From Undaria pinnatifida (lineage: Eukaryota; Sar; Phaeophyceae; Laminariales; Alariaceae), in assembly GCA_012845835.1 (NCBI GenBank), contig JABAKD010000029.1, positions 176,501 through 240,500 of the forward strand: 64,000 bases of DNA, in the 5' to 3' direction. This document shows, in pieces, positions 1-12,539 of the stretch. A program made the translations under genes and the position numbers. Below the pieces are notes generated by a model. It did no database searches. It worked only from the letters and a program-made list of their open reading frames with translations, and was not told the origin of the DNA. Within the stretch, counting starts at the first letter, position 1, and each line of letters opens with the position of its first letter.

Positions 1-1115
1 TAACCATCTGGTCCTATTAATAAAAGTATGGCATCACGCAACCCGAGAATTTACTGTTTTCGCGCGCCGATCCCCATTCATAGTACCCCCTAAACAAAAA
101 CAACAAAACACCTGCTCTGCAGCAGGGCACAGCGGAACTAAATACATAAAAAGAGGGGTTACCATGGCACCTGCGCGGCGGCGGCAAGACGGAACGCGCG
201 CTCTTGCAACATCACTTGCTCGTGCAAAATTTCAAACTACAGAGCGCGTGCCACGGACCTCGGCCGGGGCCCAAATGTGCGTCGTAATGCACCGACGTGA
301 AGCCTATTCACATCTCGAAGCGCGGTAAAAAGACCAGCGGCTGCCGCAGAAAAATGTGCCAAGGTGCCAAAACATGCACTTTGTACTTACACACACCCGT
401 GTAACACTATGCTTTTGTTCAACTACCGCTAGAGCTTTTTTCTGGATGACAGGTGACGTATCATGAAAGAGAAAACTCTTACCTCGTAGGCACATAATGT
501 TTAGATGCTCGGCAGTGGCTCACCTGATTCTTTGCAGCATCTCCGACTAATCTCTGTCCATCCGGTGTCCAGGCCACAAAGGAAGGTGTAATGCGATACC
601 CTTGATCGTTGGTGCATATTTCAACGCGCCCGTTTTGCCAAACTGCCACACAGCTGCGTGCACAACGTGTCGGTCATCGTAGCAAAGGCGTAGAGGGCAA
701 CGGTCAAGAGTAGAACATTTCGGTCCTCTCCGGTTTTGCTCCGGTTGACATGAGGATTCCTGTTCAACATGCGCTGAGCGCCGAAGGTTGCACAGGGACA
801 CCATCCATGTCTGGCAAGAGAGCGGGCACTTGTCTAGAGGTTGGCTAGATTTACACCGATGCCCTTGCAATTGCACTGGATGTCTAGGGCAGGGCTGATA
901 CAACGGTAGGATCTTCAACGGACGATACGGGTAGCCTATACTAATATCGTTAATATGACCGACGGCCTAACCAACGAGTACTTACCCACGGGTCACGCTA
1001 GAAATCAGCCGGGGGTTTTCGACCACTGTAACACATTAGTATAGATTGGATCGATCAACCGATCTTTTGGAAATTGTGGCTCGTTGACGGTCACCTCCTG
1101 GTGGTGCTGTCCTCA
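1..1115. other. no supported gene
   Basis: I see no recognisable protein or RNA gene here. A 123-codon open frame on the minus strand (547-918) has no family signature and overlaps nothing conserved. The stretch leads directly into the Ty3/gypsy remnant that starts near 1120, so its right half may be older, unrecognisable sequence of the same element. Confidence 0.4.
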
Positions 1116-1119
1116 GCAA

Positions 1120-2190
1120 TAGTTTGTGGGCATGGTGGACAGGCTGGGAATGCGCCCTTCACAATCCAAGATCGACGCCGTCGCTCAATTTACTAGGGCC
1201 AACACCGTGGAGGTAGTGGGAGCCCTGCTGGGTATGACTGGCTACTTGAGGAAGTTCATTCCTTGGAACAGTGCCTTAGTAGCGCCAATTTCAAGTTTTT
1301 TTCGTGACAAGCGCCTTGCCTCGAAAGGGGGAGAAAATTCAAGGTGGCATGGGATGAGGAACAAGACAAAGCGTTGGCGGCGCTAATTCTCGCACTGACG
1401 TCACCACTGATTCTGGCTGCGGCAGATTAGGACAGATCGTTCCGCTGCACATGAATGCAAGAGAACTAGGAGCAGGAACAGTTATTACCCAGGTACATGA
1501 AGACCCTGAACGCTTCTTGGGGTATGGTAGTCATCGGTGGTCTTCAACCGACGCCAGGGGGTTACCCACGGAGCGGGAAGTGATGGCAGTGTTATGGGCG
1601 GTTAACCACGTCAAATCGCTCGTTTGGAGTAGGAGATTCACATCCATGACCGACTGTTCGGCGCTTACGTGGCTGTTCAAAAGTCGGGACCTTTCCTCCA
1701 AGCTACAGGTGGGCGTTACGCCCAATTGGATACATGGATCTGCAGTGGCAGAGCGAAAAGTCATTGAGTAGCCATGGGTCATGACAGATGTCTGCGCCCT
1801 TGAGCATTTCTCGAGATGGATATCCAAAACCTCACGCAAAAGTCGCAAAACGGAACCAGGTATCTGTTGGTTGTGGTGGATAGAGCCAAAAGAGTTTCTG
1901 CTTGCTTACCAAATGGCGTCGAACGATACCGTGGGGGTAAATCGCAAGCTGTTGGTACTTACCTTGACCTTCGGGGTGCCACGCCGTGGGGGGATTCAGA
2001 GCACAGGTGGTGAAACACTTGTGCCAGTGGGTGAGAGTGCAGATAGACTACGGTCGTGCCAATCACTCCCGTGCTCAGGGATGGTCGAAAGGGTGCTCTG
2101 GGGGGGGCTGCCCGCCACTACTGATTGTACCCTGTGATACCAAAACGATTGTGCTTCGTTTCTCAACCGCAGCACTACTGAATACTTCTA
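1120..2190 (+). pseudogene. decayed Ty3/gypsy retrotransposon pol (RT end, RNase H, integrase fragments)
   Basis: This is a broken polyprotein of a Ty3/gypsy LTR retrotransposon, readable only by switching frames. At 1126-1340 is the end of the reverse transcriptase, with the typical run 'LGMTGYLRKFIP'. After a frame change at about 1340 comes 'VAWDEEQDKALAAL' and then the RNase H domain (about 1451-1720), with the family pattern 'LPTEREVMAVLWAVNHVKS' followed by 'TDCSALTWLF'. Sequence between RNase H and integrase is missing. Integrase pieces follow at 1816-1915 ('GTRYLLVVVDRAKR') and, in another frame, at 2010-2110 ('HLCQWVRVQIDYGR'). Several frameshifts and stops show that it is dead. No LTRs were identified, so the borders are approximate. 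The family assignment rests on motif order and is fairly secure. Confidence 0.8.
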
Positions 2191-2199
2191 GGGAGCAAC

Positions 2200-3345
2200 G
2201 CGCAGAAGGAGTCTTCATCGCCCACTGTCCCTTCTACAGCCCCCCGGAGAAACACCCAAGAAACACATAACAGTCCTTTCACCGTATATAACCGCAAAGT
2301 GCACCCTGCTATCAGAAGCTGTATGTTGGCCGGCCTTACTCGTCGGGTTCAGTTTGCAAAGACAGCATGGCTCGACTTGTGGCTCCACTTGCGAGGCAAC
2401 CAAGACACGTGGGAACGTTGGTTCACAGAATGCACAACACAATGAACACACCATCAGCATCATATTATTAACGCAGCAACGACGGTATTTATAAGTCATT
2501 AGTGCAATGGTATAAGTACGTCAATATACCCATCATAGTCCTTTTTAGGCTGATCTGACACATTCTTTCATCTGCGGACCTCTCCCGCCTCTGACCGCCT
2601 TTCCGCGCGGTTTCTTCGCTGAGGCGTGCCCCCGCCTCGCTTGCAATGGCCGACGTGGCGGATTCGCCCGCTCGGCGCCGCAGCGCCTGCGCGAGGCCTT
2701 GATGTCGAGATCTACGACGAGATCTCCGAAAAATCCTGCCCTGTGAGCGTTTTGGCGCATTTGCTACCGACAGGGCCTCTTCATACGTGATCTCTGACCT
2801 CCGACCCACGGGGGGGGTCGGCTACCCGGCCGGCGTCGCCACTGTGGACCCCTGCACTAGAGGCTGAGTGCTCGGATCTGAGAGAATTTTGAAACCCCCC
2901 GAAGAACACATGCCGCCCAGGTTTCGTCGAAATTTGCCATCTATCAATATTTCTGCTGAGAGGGGAGAGATCAGAGAGCTACGTACTCAACAGCAGCACG
3001 TGTGACATGTACAGCAGTAGCAGCTGCGATGAGAGCTACACATACCAGTATGCACAGAGCTCGAGCGCGAGGACTGCTGTATGAGCAATTTGAGCAAGTA
3101 AGAACTGTCGGATATTGATGTGAATACCCCAGCGGTCCTTACATTCCCGTACAGGGAGCAAAGCAACCCCAAAACGGGCGAAAGTTGATCCCCAGTCGGC
3201 GAGGTGTCGAACTAGCTCAAACGGCGTGCCCATCCCACATCGCCCAGACCAGCGGACCTCCTTGATACAGAGAGGGCGGAAAGCGTGGCCGTGCTCGAAT
3301 CGGAGGCGCGTCGGCAGAGGGAGGGCGAACGGGGGGTACGAGGCT
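2200..3345. other. no supported gene
   Basis: Mixed-composition sequence with a GC-rich patch at about 2570-2870. Overlapping minus-strand open frames of 71-106 codons in that patch are arginine-rich and carry no known domain; they look like composition artefacts. A 317-codon minus-strand frame covering 3036-3989 crosses obvious low-complexity DNA and is not accepted as a gene. Confidence 0.4.
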
Positions 3346-3348
3346 TTC

Positions 3349-3380
3349 GAGTAGCGAGTAGCGAGTAGCGAGTAGCGAGA
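3349..3380. repeat. 7-bp microsatellite (gagtagc)n
   Basis: About four and a half head-to-tail copies of a 7-base unit, gagtagc. A simple tandem repeat with no coding role visible. Confidence 0.85.
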
Positions 3381-3384
3381 GAAC

Positions 3385-4680
3385 CAGGTTTCTTTATATT
3401 TATTTTCGTTCTCGCACGTATTATGAGCGTTGAATGCGGTGGAAATCGAGGGCCTACTTGAGGTAGCATATATATTTCGATCGATGATTCTGTTCTTTTT
3501 TGGTGGATGTTTGTTTTGTTTTTTTCTGTGATTAAGTTTGATATTTGGAAGTTTCGGAAGACGTATTGTCATTTCCAAAATAAAAATATTTCTAGAATCA
3601 GAAGAAAAATTCGCGTTTCGTTCTGGCTTTTGCCCCCAAATAATCCAAAACCAGAGGATTTTTTGGGGCTCTCGTTCTGGAAACTCAAGTTGTGGTTCAA
3701 ACCCATAACGAACGGGGCCCAAGATGTGGTGTGTCAGTGCTTTAGTGTAAAGAGCGCTCTGACGTGAATCACCCACACAAAGTACCCATGTACAGCAGCA
3801 GTAATACCTGTACCTGGGCACACATGCATAAAGCGCTCCAACCAACAAAGCACATTCAATACCGCCAGTAGCTAGCCACAGCAAACAACAGCAGCAGCTG
3901 CGAGACACGCATGCAGTAGAGAACGGCCGCAAGGATGTGGGCCCCCTCCTCGAAGGTTCGAATCGGTGTTGGCACGCCACAATGCGCAAAGGAGAGGAGA
4001 GATGGGAGGAGAGGGGGTGCTGGGTGCTGGGGAGAGAGGCTTACCAAGATGGCGAGCTACAGCGACCGAGAGGCACAAGGGCTTTCGAGCCTGCGGGTAT
4101 CGTCTTACTCGCCGTGCACTGCCGCCGCGTGTTCCTGCTGCTGCGTGCTTTGTTGTTCTGGCAGTCTCGGCACACGCCTGCGTTTGGCAGGGTCGTCGAT
4201 TTCGCCACGCGTAGCGTACGTGCTGTTGTTGAAAACAAGAAACACCTGGTGGTACCTGGCACGCGAATTCGCGCACACCCACACACAACTATGTGGGAGT
4301 TGATTTTGATTGTTGACAACCACTGACACACAGCCACTGTCTGTCTCAATTTATGTTTGAGCCGACCACGGGTACGTAGGTCTTGGCCACGCTGCTTATA
4401 CTGCTGCGTGCTTCGTCGCACAGGCAGTCAGTCTGGTTAGCTGTGTAGCTAGCTAGCTCTCTGCTGCTGATAGCTGACGTTCGTTTTCTCGGCCAAATGC
4501 AAAAAGGCAAAAACACAAAAAAAACATTTTGAATCCTCTTTGAACACGGCCGATTTTACACCAATTAGCACGAACCGTCATTTTGTCATTTCGTTCTGGA
4601 AAATAAAAAAACACGGTTCTGGAAATGTTTTTTGTGCTTCTGGAAAGAGAAAAACGCTTTCCGAAAGACTCTACTGCATT
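3385..4680. other. no supported gene; AT-rich with CTG-type patches
   Basis: The left part (3480-3760) is T-rich. The centre (3880-4300) is rich in gctgct/cagcag and opens in several frames at once on both strands, which is typical of trinucleotide-biased DNA rather than coding sequence. I recognise no domain in any frame. Confidence 0.4.
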
Positions 4681-4689
4681 GGTGATATT

Positions 4690-5345
4690 TTGCGATATAT
4701 TTCGTGTATTTTCGTAGGATTTTCTATATATTTGGTGCTATTTCGAGTGCTTTCTCGAGATTTCGAGTGATAAATTCGTGAGTTTGTGTGATTTTAGTTA
4801 TTGTTGCGTGATTTTAGCAACTTCTGTTGATACTGTGAGGATTTTGTGCAGTAGCATTGTGTGGTTTGGTGCATTTTTGGTACGATTTCACGAGATTTCG
4901 AGTGATTTGAGGTAATACTTTATGATTTGGTGTGATTTGGTGTGATTTGGTTTGTTATGCGTGGTTTTGTGTGTTTTTTTTTCCTGTGTCGTCAGGATTC
5001 GTGTAGCGCTGTGTACGATTTCATTAATTTTTGTTGCGATTGATCGAGATTTAACAAAATTTCTTTCAAAAATTCGAGTGATACTCTGCAATTTTGTGTG
5101 ATTTGTTTTATTGTTTGATTTCGTGCGACTTACTTTGATATTGTGAGGATTACGTGTACTGTTCTGTTATTTTCATGTATTTCGACTGACATTGTCAGTG
5201 ATTTATCGAGATTTCAAGTGATATCTTGCGACTTTGCGTGATTTCTATTTTTCGGTGTTTTTTCGTGGGATATATTTTTGGGTATAATGAGGATTTTGTG
5301 TAGTGTTGTGTCATTTTTGTTGCGATTTACCGACATTCTGATGTT
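4690..5345. repeat. degenerate ~150 bp tandem satellite, T-rich
   Basis: Four diverged units recur with a marker 'gaggatttt/gaggatta' plus 'gtgtag' and a later 'cgagatttcgagtgat' block. The markers appear near 4836, 4993, 5148 and 5289, so the period is roughly 140-155 bp. On the top strand the DNA is almost purine-poor, with repeated gtgattt words. No open frame of interest exists on either strand. This looks like an old satellite that has lost sharp unit borders. Confidence 0.6.
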
Positions 5346-5349
5346 GCTG

Positions 5350-8190
5350 TTGTTGCTGTGTAACGGCATTGCAGTGTTTGAAAATAAATGTTGTGAGGGC
5401 TGCATCTCTCCCTTCCCTGCGCTCCATTAAGAACCGACCTTTTCCTTCTCGGATAATGCTATGCAAGTTGGCTGAAGCGAGCATAATTTCATGCAAATAA
5501 TTTGCCCATGTCTTAAGTTTTGAACCAAAATCCAGTTAATACTGCCGGCGGCGTAATAACATTATCGACACGCCTGTTTTGTGCAACACTTCACGCTATC
5601 ATGCAGCTGTCGTTGCGCTTTTTCATTGATGCCGTTCCTTGCTTTCACTTTCGGCTTTAACTTTTTTCCCTTCCCTTCCCTTACATTACCTTACGTTCCT
5701 TCCCTTCCTTCCGCATTACTAATATTCATGTCACTTTTCCATGCTTCTTTTGTATGACATGTCTCTTTTTCTGCATTTTCCTCCAACCTTCGACATTGTT
5801 CATTTACATTGTGTTGTGTCAAAACTGTTGGTTGGTGCTGTACCAAGTATAGCAGTATCAGCTACCAGCTTCTATGTTCAACTGTGTCCCTTTCCTGCGC
5901 CGGGAATGTAGCTGATAGCTCCTTTTCCGCTTCCCCCTCGCCCCAGTGTTGATAAAAACAAGAATTAACATCACATATACGTATCTCTTGGCATCGTATC
6001 TTACCTCCATCCTTCCTTTTGTGCTTACGCACAAGCCTGCGACCGCGTTCTTCCAGGCCGCCGGCGAAGCCCTTTGCATATAATATGATATAGCGATGAG
6101 ACGTATTGAATCGGTGCACACCGTGCACGCGTCGCACAACACTTGGCTATTTCTGAACAGTACTCTCTAGATTACCGGCACTCAACATGCTCAATTATTG
6201 CTTGCTCACGGACCATAGTTGCAGCCTCCCCTAATGTTTTCGTCTAGGAAGCATACAATAGAACTCCCAACTGAAACATAAAATTACGTCCACCTCCTTC
6301 AGGAGCTTGAACTCGACGATGCTCGTCTGGCAAACAGCAGGTGTGCCCTCACGTGGTGCTAAAACTGGTTATAGTGGCCTTTCTGTGGTCTCCGTGCCAT
6401 ATGCGCTCTGTTGTATCGTTCCGGGTTTTCATGAGGCGCTGGGGAAAGCGCAAAAACCTTTATATGGCATTTACGACTGCGCAACCCTAACCCCCTCGAT
6501 CGCCCCCTAATCTACAACAGCTCGATATGCTATACGCTACATGCTACACTGGTATGCTACACCCTGTATCTTGCAAAACCGAAGATCGAGAGAGCTTCAA
6601 CACGACGAGCCCTTGCATTACGTGACACCTACAGAGTCTCCAATACCCACGCGAGCGCGCATCTGGTCCTGACGCGTGCCTCTTCCGCTCGAACGGCCGT
6701 AACGTTATTTTTTCCGTAGTGTTGATATGGCCGAGATTCCTGTCTCACCACCCGTAACGCGTGGGACGTCGGCAGCACTTGCCACGTGTATCACAATGCA
6801 GTAGGGAAGCCAACTGAACGTCACAATTTGCGAGCACCTGAAACGAAAAACAAAAACGGACGTATTCTACATGTCGTTTTCAACGGTACGCCTCAGGTCG
6901 GCCGTTCTTCTTGTTCTAGCGACGACCACGCTATTTGCCTTCTGTCGATCCGCAACGACGTCGTGCTACGTCAGTGAGACATATCCAGAGTCCACCAAAG
7001 GGTACAACCCATCCCAGATACCGACTACAGTAGCATGACGGAAATGGTGCCTAACTTGGCGGTGGCCGGCAGGTTTGCTAGGGCGGCGGCTGACCGCAAA
7101 CCTATTGGAAGCGAAACAGCTTTACTCAAGTAGTATGTACCAAGTCCTTAGCCAAAAGACTGCCTAGTAGTACTTTTTTGACCACATATAATTCCTCCAC
7201 CCCCCCCCTCCGTTTGGCAGGTTGCTGCCGATAATTTTGTTTCGGTACCCCGGGTCACAACAGTAGGCAAACGCAGGAATGCAGTTTGGATAATGTAAGT
7301 TGCCTAACAACATCTAAACCATCGTTTAGAAGAGCTGGGATGGCCTATCAAAACATAAATAAATAAGTTCGCGTTTCCGTGCGGTACGGCAAACCCTCAT
7401 TGTGCCGGTGGCAACCCGTACCAACAGAAACCGCGGTGCCGTACCGCAGTGCCGTGCTTAGCACTCGACAAAACTGCGATCCCGTGTAGCAGCTGTTCAT
7501 ACCCTCCAGTGGCGTCACTGCCGTCGATAGCAACCCCCTGCCACAGATTCTCCCCATGAGGACCAGCACATTCAGGTGAGCCTTTTACACCATTCTGAGT
7601 ACCGCAAGCATTCTAACAAGGTAAAACGCCGGTCGCGGAACCCTCCCTTGACTGAAATTGTGCTAGCACGCCCTTGAGATCACCCCATCAGTCAGCCTTT
7701 TGGTGGACTTGGATTTGCAGCCTCCCTCACTTTCTCCCTCAGTAAGGGTTGCTGGGCCTTTTCGCAGATGAACCTACCGAACAGGGCGCAGATAATATAC
7801 GAAATATTATATCAGAAGAAAATGTCATGACGGCTGGATCGTCTTGCCGGAGGTAGCGATAAACAAGCGAAAGACAATTTAGAAGTGATCACAATACGTG
7901 ATGCGAAAAACAGCGACAACTCGGTCTACAGTAGCCCAAACCAGGCCAAAACACACGATGCGGCGGTAGATTAAATGGGAGACTTCACTCAACGAAGACG
8001 CATGTGACGGTGTCGCATGCCCTGCGCGAGTTCTAACGGAGCAATGCTGCAGCTAACCTCCGGTACGTATACAGCAAGCCGTGCCAGTCCCGTTCATTTT
8101 TATTTCTACGTTGTCTTGGCCCTTGCCCTTCTGGTTTGGCTGACTTTGCCACTGCTTCGAAGTCTTCCGTGCGCACTTTCCGAAAATCAT
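5350..8190. other. no supported gene
   Basis: About 2.8 kb with no domain-bearing frame, no clear repeat and no RNA gene that I can recognise. Pyrimidine-rich at 5640-5790. Open frames are all below 95 codons and overlap on both strands. Confidence 0.4.
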
Positions 8191-8194
8191 GAAC

Positions 8195-8256
8195 GGAATA
8201 CACCGATACCATGGAATACACCGATACCATGGAATACACCCATACCATGGAATACA
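8195..8256. repeat. 18-bp minisatellite, 3.4 units
   Basis: The unit ggaatacaccgataccat occurs at 8195, 8213 and (one or two changes) 8231, then a partial unit. It keeps a frame open through the repeat ('NTPIPW' three times) inside a 150-codon plus-strand frame (8017-8469), but that frame has no recognised domain, and the repeat alone explains the openness. Confidence 0.9.
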
Positions 8257-8259
8257 CGC

Positions 8260-9440
8260 CCGTGCCGTTTAGGGCTACACCTGCGGAGACGCTGCATTCC
8301 ACAGGAGACATCGAGGCGCACGAACACCTCTTGTGACAATACAGTAAGAGGTGCGAATGGGCTGTTTTTAGACGTAGAATATGAAAAAAGATGCCCAGTG
8401 GTCGTTCTCTGGGGAAAAAATCATGAGGAAGTCAACCAATCAGCGATGGGGAAATCCAGCTCAAGGTAGAACAGGGTTTTAGGCTGTCCCTGCCATGGGT
8501 ACCGACGGCAGAGGAAATAGCGGCGAGTCGGGGTGGGGTTGAAGCAGGGACCTCCGTCGGTGGCAGCCCAGCTGCGTCATCTAGTGTGGGACATGCGCCA
8601 TCGCACACAGAGGCGTCCCACACCAGCAGAACGCACCGCATTGCTTCCGGACGTGGTCGTCTTCTGCGTGACACTCTATCACAGGGAAATGCGCTGTCAA
8701 GGTGTCGGTAGCGGTTGCGTCGCAATTGTTGCAGACGACGGGAAGCGTGAGGTTCATTTTCGATTCCCCCTACGGAAAATGTTGCGAAGTTCCTCGCAAG
8801 CAGACGTGGTGAGGAAGAACCTAGACTGCCGCAAACTTTGCACGGTCGAAGCCGTGGTAGAGTGTCGACAGGAGGCGGAATCCATGCACAAAGCACTGAC
8901 ATAGAGGTCAGGATTCCTATTCCCGAGTGTTACATAATGCGGGAATATGACATATGTGGTGTTAACGCCGGCGCAGACGACAACCAACCTCCACATCCAT
9001 TTGCGGGCGGCGGGCACGGAAGACATGAAGCGGTACACCGTGCGCTCTTCCGGCTGGGAGGGGCGGCGAGCCATAAGATGGACCATACGGCCATGGGCAT
9101 TCATATGGAGTACGTGGGGTGACAGTTCGCAACCGTCGCACGCACAGATACATAGGGTTAACACGGTCCGCCGCCGTGGCGGGGGTGAAGCGTTCTCGCC
9201 AAGCGGCGTTCGTAGAGGCGGACGTCCGCAGCTGCCCGCGAAGTTTGCACATTCGTACACAGCGTGTGCACGGGACTATCGAAGCCGAATCCAATAGGGG
9301 TCAAGGTACTGTAGAGATCCGTGTATCACAAGGACGACAAGAAACCCGAAGGAAGGATGCTGATAAGAGACAAATAAACTGTGCCTTGAGGTGAAGGGCA
9401 AAGGGGCAACAAGTATGGGTGTGATATCATGCCGCAGTAG
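8260..9440. other. GC-rich block open in several frames, unresolved
   Basis: Higher GC than the neighbouring DNA. Frames of 86-168 codons overlap on both strands: plus 8533-8904, 8838-9122, 8947-9297 and 9119-9394; minus 8432-8902 and 8754-9260. None shows a motif that I recognise, and no single frame runs the full length. It could be the relic of a mobile-element gene with frameshifts, or simply GC-rich noncoding DNA. A codon-bias test or a translated search would decide. Confidence 0.3.
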
Positions 9441-9940
9441 AGAAGCCTTCCCAACCTATATACGAGCAAAAGCGTCGGCGAAATGTTACAGCAGTAGTCT
9501 TGGAGCAAAAACACGAGGACGGAAAAAGGCCGTCCCCGGGGTGGGGGAAAAAGCCGGCCAGCTGTACATAAAAAGCAAGACGATCCCACTTGCATCGGTT
9601 GCTCCCTTGCAGCAGCTAGAGAGAGTAGGACGCGGTTAGGGAAAACAGACCATCCCGCCCGCCCATCATTGTGCGCGAGACACGCCGACAACGACATCAG
9701 TTTTATTTTGCAGTGTTTATTTTACCGCGGTAACTACTCTCTGCGACAAGGTGCTGTATTGATTACCATCGAATCAACGCGGGGGTAGTAGCCCTGGGTG
9801 AGAGTCTCCGGCTGATCGCAGCGGAGAGGCCTCATTGATCCCAAACCATATACTTCGAAGTACGAGTTAAAGCGTCGGCGAAATGTTACAGCAGGAAAAA
9901 AATCTTGAGGAAGTCATCCAATCAGCGATGGGGAAATAAA
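8430..9940. repeat. two pairs of short dispersed direct repeats
   Basis: A ~35 bp segment (gaggaagtcaaccaatcagcg and flanks) at about 8420-8455 recurs at about 9908-9940 with a few changes. A second one (aaagcgtcggcgaaatgttac and flanks) at 9465-9496 recurs at 9868-9893. At the second site the two repeats sit directly next to each other, which suggests a local rearrangement that joined copies of both. Confidence 0.75.
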
Positions 9941-9944
9941 AACA

Positions 9945-12445
9945 ACGTCACGAAAAGACATATTCGGGGCGTAGCAATCACAAAAAAATTACTTTGCTGC
10001 CACCATTTATAGTATCTAGAAAAAGTTGACCGGACCGGCGTGCCTTTGCTGCTGCTGGTAGTATACGAAACAGGTATACGAAGCGTGCAGCTGCACAGCA
10101 CCAGACCCAGACCGCAGAGCAGCAGCGTACACATGGACGCACGAGCGTGAGCGGTCTCTTGGGTTCGGCGGCCAGCAGCGCGGCAGCTGATGTCCCCTGT
10201 GTGATACGAAGAGATCAACTCGCAGGCTCTCATCTCCTGCTTTCCTAGCTGCTGCTGCTGCTTCTACTGCGTCTGCTGTTTCTGCTGCTGCTGTGCAATA
10301 TACTCAGTACACTTCGTCATGCTGCACCTCGCACGGTATGCGGCGTCGCTGGAATACCTCCTTGGCGGGGCGCCCGACCTCTAGCCCACGTGTAAGTTGC
10401 TGTTGGGCGTGCCGCTCAGATTGAGTCTTGGCCAAGGCTTTTCAGCACGCGCCTCACCTCGGGTCTGGCTCCAAGGATGTCTTTAGTTATACTCCCGCAC
10501 TCGTATGATACGAGTCATCGTACAAGGTACCTATTTGTCCGGAAACGTAATAACCGTGTTATATTCGAATAAATATGCAAACGGTTCTTAAATTTCGGAC
10601 AAACTGGTTATTGTTTTTCCTCGAAGAGCTCATACGATACCAGCTTTTGAAGGGATGCAATCACATCTGGAATCTCGGCGCAGCTCGCTTCCCGCTGCAT
10701 CAAGGTCCGATCACAGACGCCCTCCCTCCCCGCCATGGCACCTGGTGTGATGGCAGTCGCTCGGCGTGCGGCTACGCCCTCCCGTGTCTGGCACCGTTTG
10801 CCCTACACGACGAAGACACGTATTGGAGCTTGCAACGACGAATTTGCCGTTTTTCGCTTAACTTGGGTATCTTTGTTGATTTCGGTGTTTTTCACCTGAT
10901 ATTTTCTCAATATTTTTCTCCGGAGGCAGCAAGAGGGCCAAGTGTGATTAACTGCTTTTCGTAGGTTATTTACTGGATCCAAGCTCGGATTGCTTTGATG
11001 TCTTTGTCAAGTCCCAGCCGAGGGGAAGACTGGTATTTTTTCATACTCAAATGCATCCATTCTTCCCCACTGAGCATGAGACAGATTTAAGCAGACAACG
11101 CTTTTTTCCCCCACATTACGGTCAATTGGACGGGAAAACATATTTCAAAAATTCAAGAACATCAGCCTTGCCTCTGTACAAACTGATGACACGGGTCTGC
11201 CGAATCCCAACCAATCCGTCTTCGGCGTCGAGTAATATTGGGTTTTCTCTCAACCGTTACTGCAGTTTTAAACCACGTAGACAGGGTGGCGGAACTTTTT
11301 TGTTCTTCAATATTTTCAGGATGCTTTCAACGGTATTCGTCGAATAGATCTACCATTTTTTAGGGACATTTCGGCGTTCGTTCCAACACCAAACATTAAT
11401 CGCATGAGGAACACAAGCTGTAAAAACTTGACACAACACGAGTTGTGGCAGTAAAGTTATCACAGGCATATAGCTGGAACAGCATACCCAGAAAAATACG
11501 TTACCTATACTTCGCAAATGATGCGCTGTATAACATTGTTGCAGAAAAGCAGAAGATAAAAAGGCGTACCAGGTAGGTTTGAAGCTCAAGAGAGCTGGAT
11601 CTGTATCGCAGCTTCAGACGCCACAGGGAGGTGGGAGGGGTGGGGTCAAACCGAAACGCTCGTCCAGCTACAGAACTGGAATCTACTTGCCCGAAAAAAA
11701 ATCAAGCCAAATCAAATCCTCGATGCCAGCGCTACCCACCTGGTTGGCATTTCCTCCGTATCGTGATGACTCAAGACGCCGGCGTTCGTGCCCTCGTCGT
11801 TCTTGCTGTCCACCACCATTCGACCACCGAGCTCCCCCGCCCCCCTCGCCCACTCTCTCCGCCTTGGTCTCGCGACGACCGTCAAAGGTTTCGCCTAGAA
11901 ATGAACAGGATTGCAGGGAACACTTCTCAATTCCAATTTCCACCTCATCCAACTGAGTCGCCGCGTAGGGCAGGTGTGGTGACATACCCTGCCTTCCGAG
12001 CAGAGCACCTACGCAACTGGTGACGTCGCCAAGGCGTGGTGTCATGGAAATTGGCCCTGGTCTGTAGTTGAGCGCGGTACCATAACCTGACATAGCACTC
12101 CCTCGCGCTGGCTATCTTGCATCGTCTATTAGTGATGGGCTTTGTGCCTTCTGCAAAAGTTGACCATTGTGGCCCTGCCTCTAGGTGGTCGCCGGCACTT
12201 GAAGGTCATCGCTCTGGTCTGCACACAAGACACTTGCGGGACAAACAACAAATCTTCCATGAATGTACAAACCCACCACCAGACCCACCGCCGCGTGAAA
12301 TTGTTCCCTGTGATGTTGGCATGCTTGCTGGTGTTGCACCAGGAGTAGTGCGCAAGGGAAGCGTGATTGCAGAGAGAGGGCGGCCGGACGGTGTCACGTC
12401 AGCGGTGTCAGCAGTACCGGCAGTGTCCGCACTGGTGTAGTTAGC
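9945..12445. other. no supported gene
   Basis: I see no known protein domain or RNA gene. A short CTG-type tract occurs at 10236-10295. Plus-strand frames at 11579-12023 and minus-strand 11683-12093 overlap in a proline/arginine-rich composition and are treated as noncoding. Confidence 0.4.
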
Positions 12446-12447
12446 GG

Positions 12448-12536
12448 GGGTGTAGATGAGGCAAAAGCACGATCAAAACATAAGCCGTACAGGGTGTAGA
12501 TGAGGCAAAAGCACGATCAAAACATAAGCCGTACAG
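12448..12536. repeat. 44-bp perfect direct duplication
   Basis: The segment beginning ggtgtagatgaggcaaaagc is present twice head to tail with a 44 bp period (markers at 12451 and 12495) and essentially no differences. The duplication is therefore recent. Confidence 0.95.
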
Positions 12537-12539
12537 TAT

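Noticed and set aside
3036-3989. 317-codon minus-strand frame
   Set aside because: Crosses AT-rich and simple-repeat DNA, has no domain and shows odd composition (runs from the 7 bp repeat). Considered chance.
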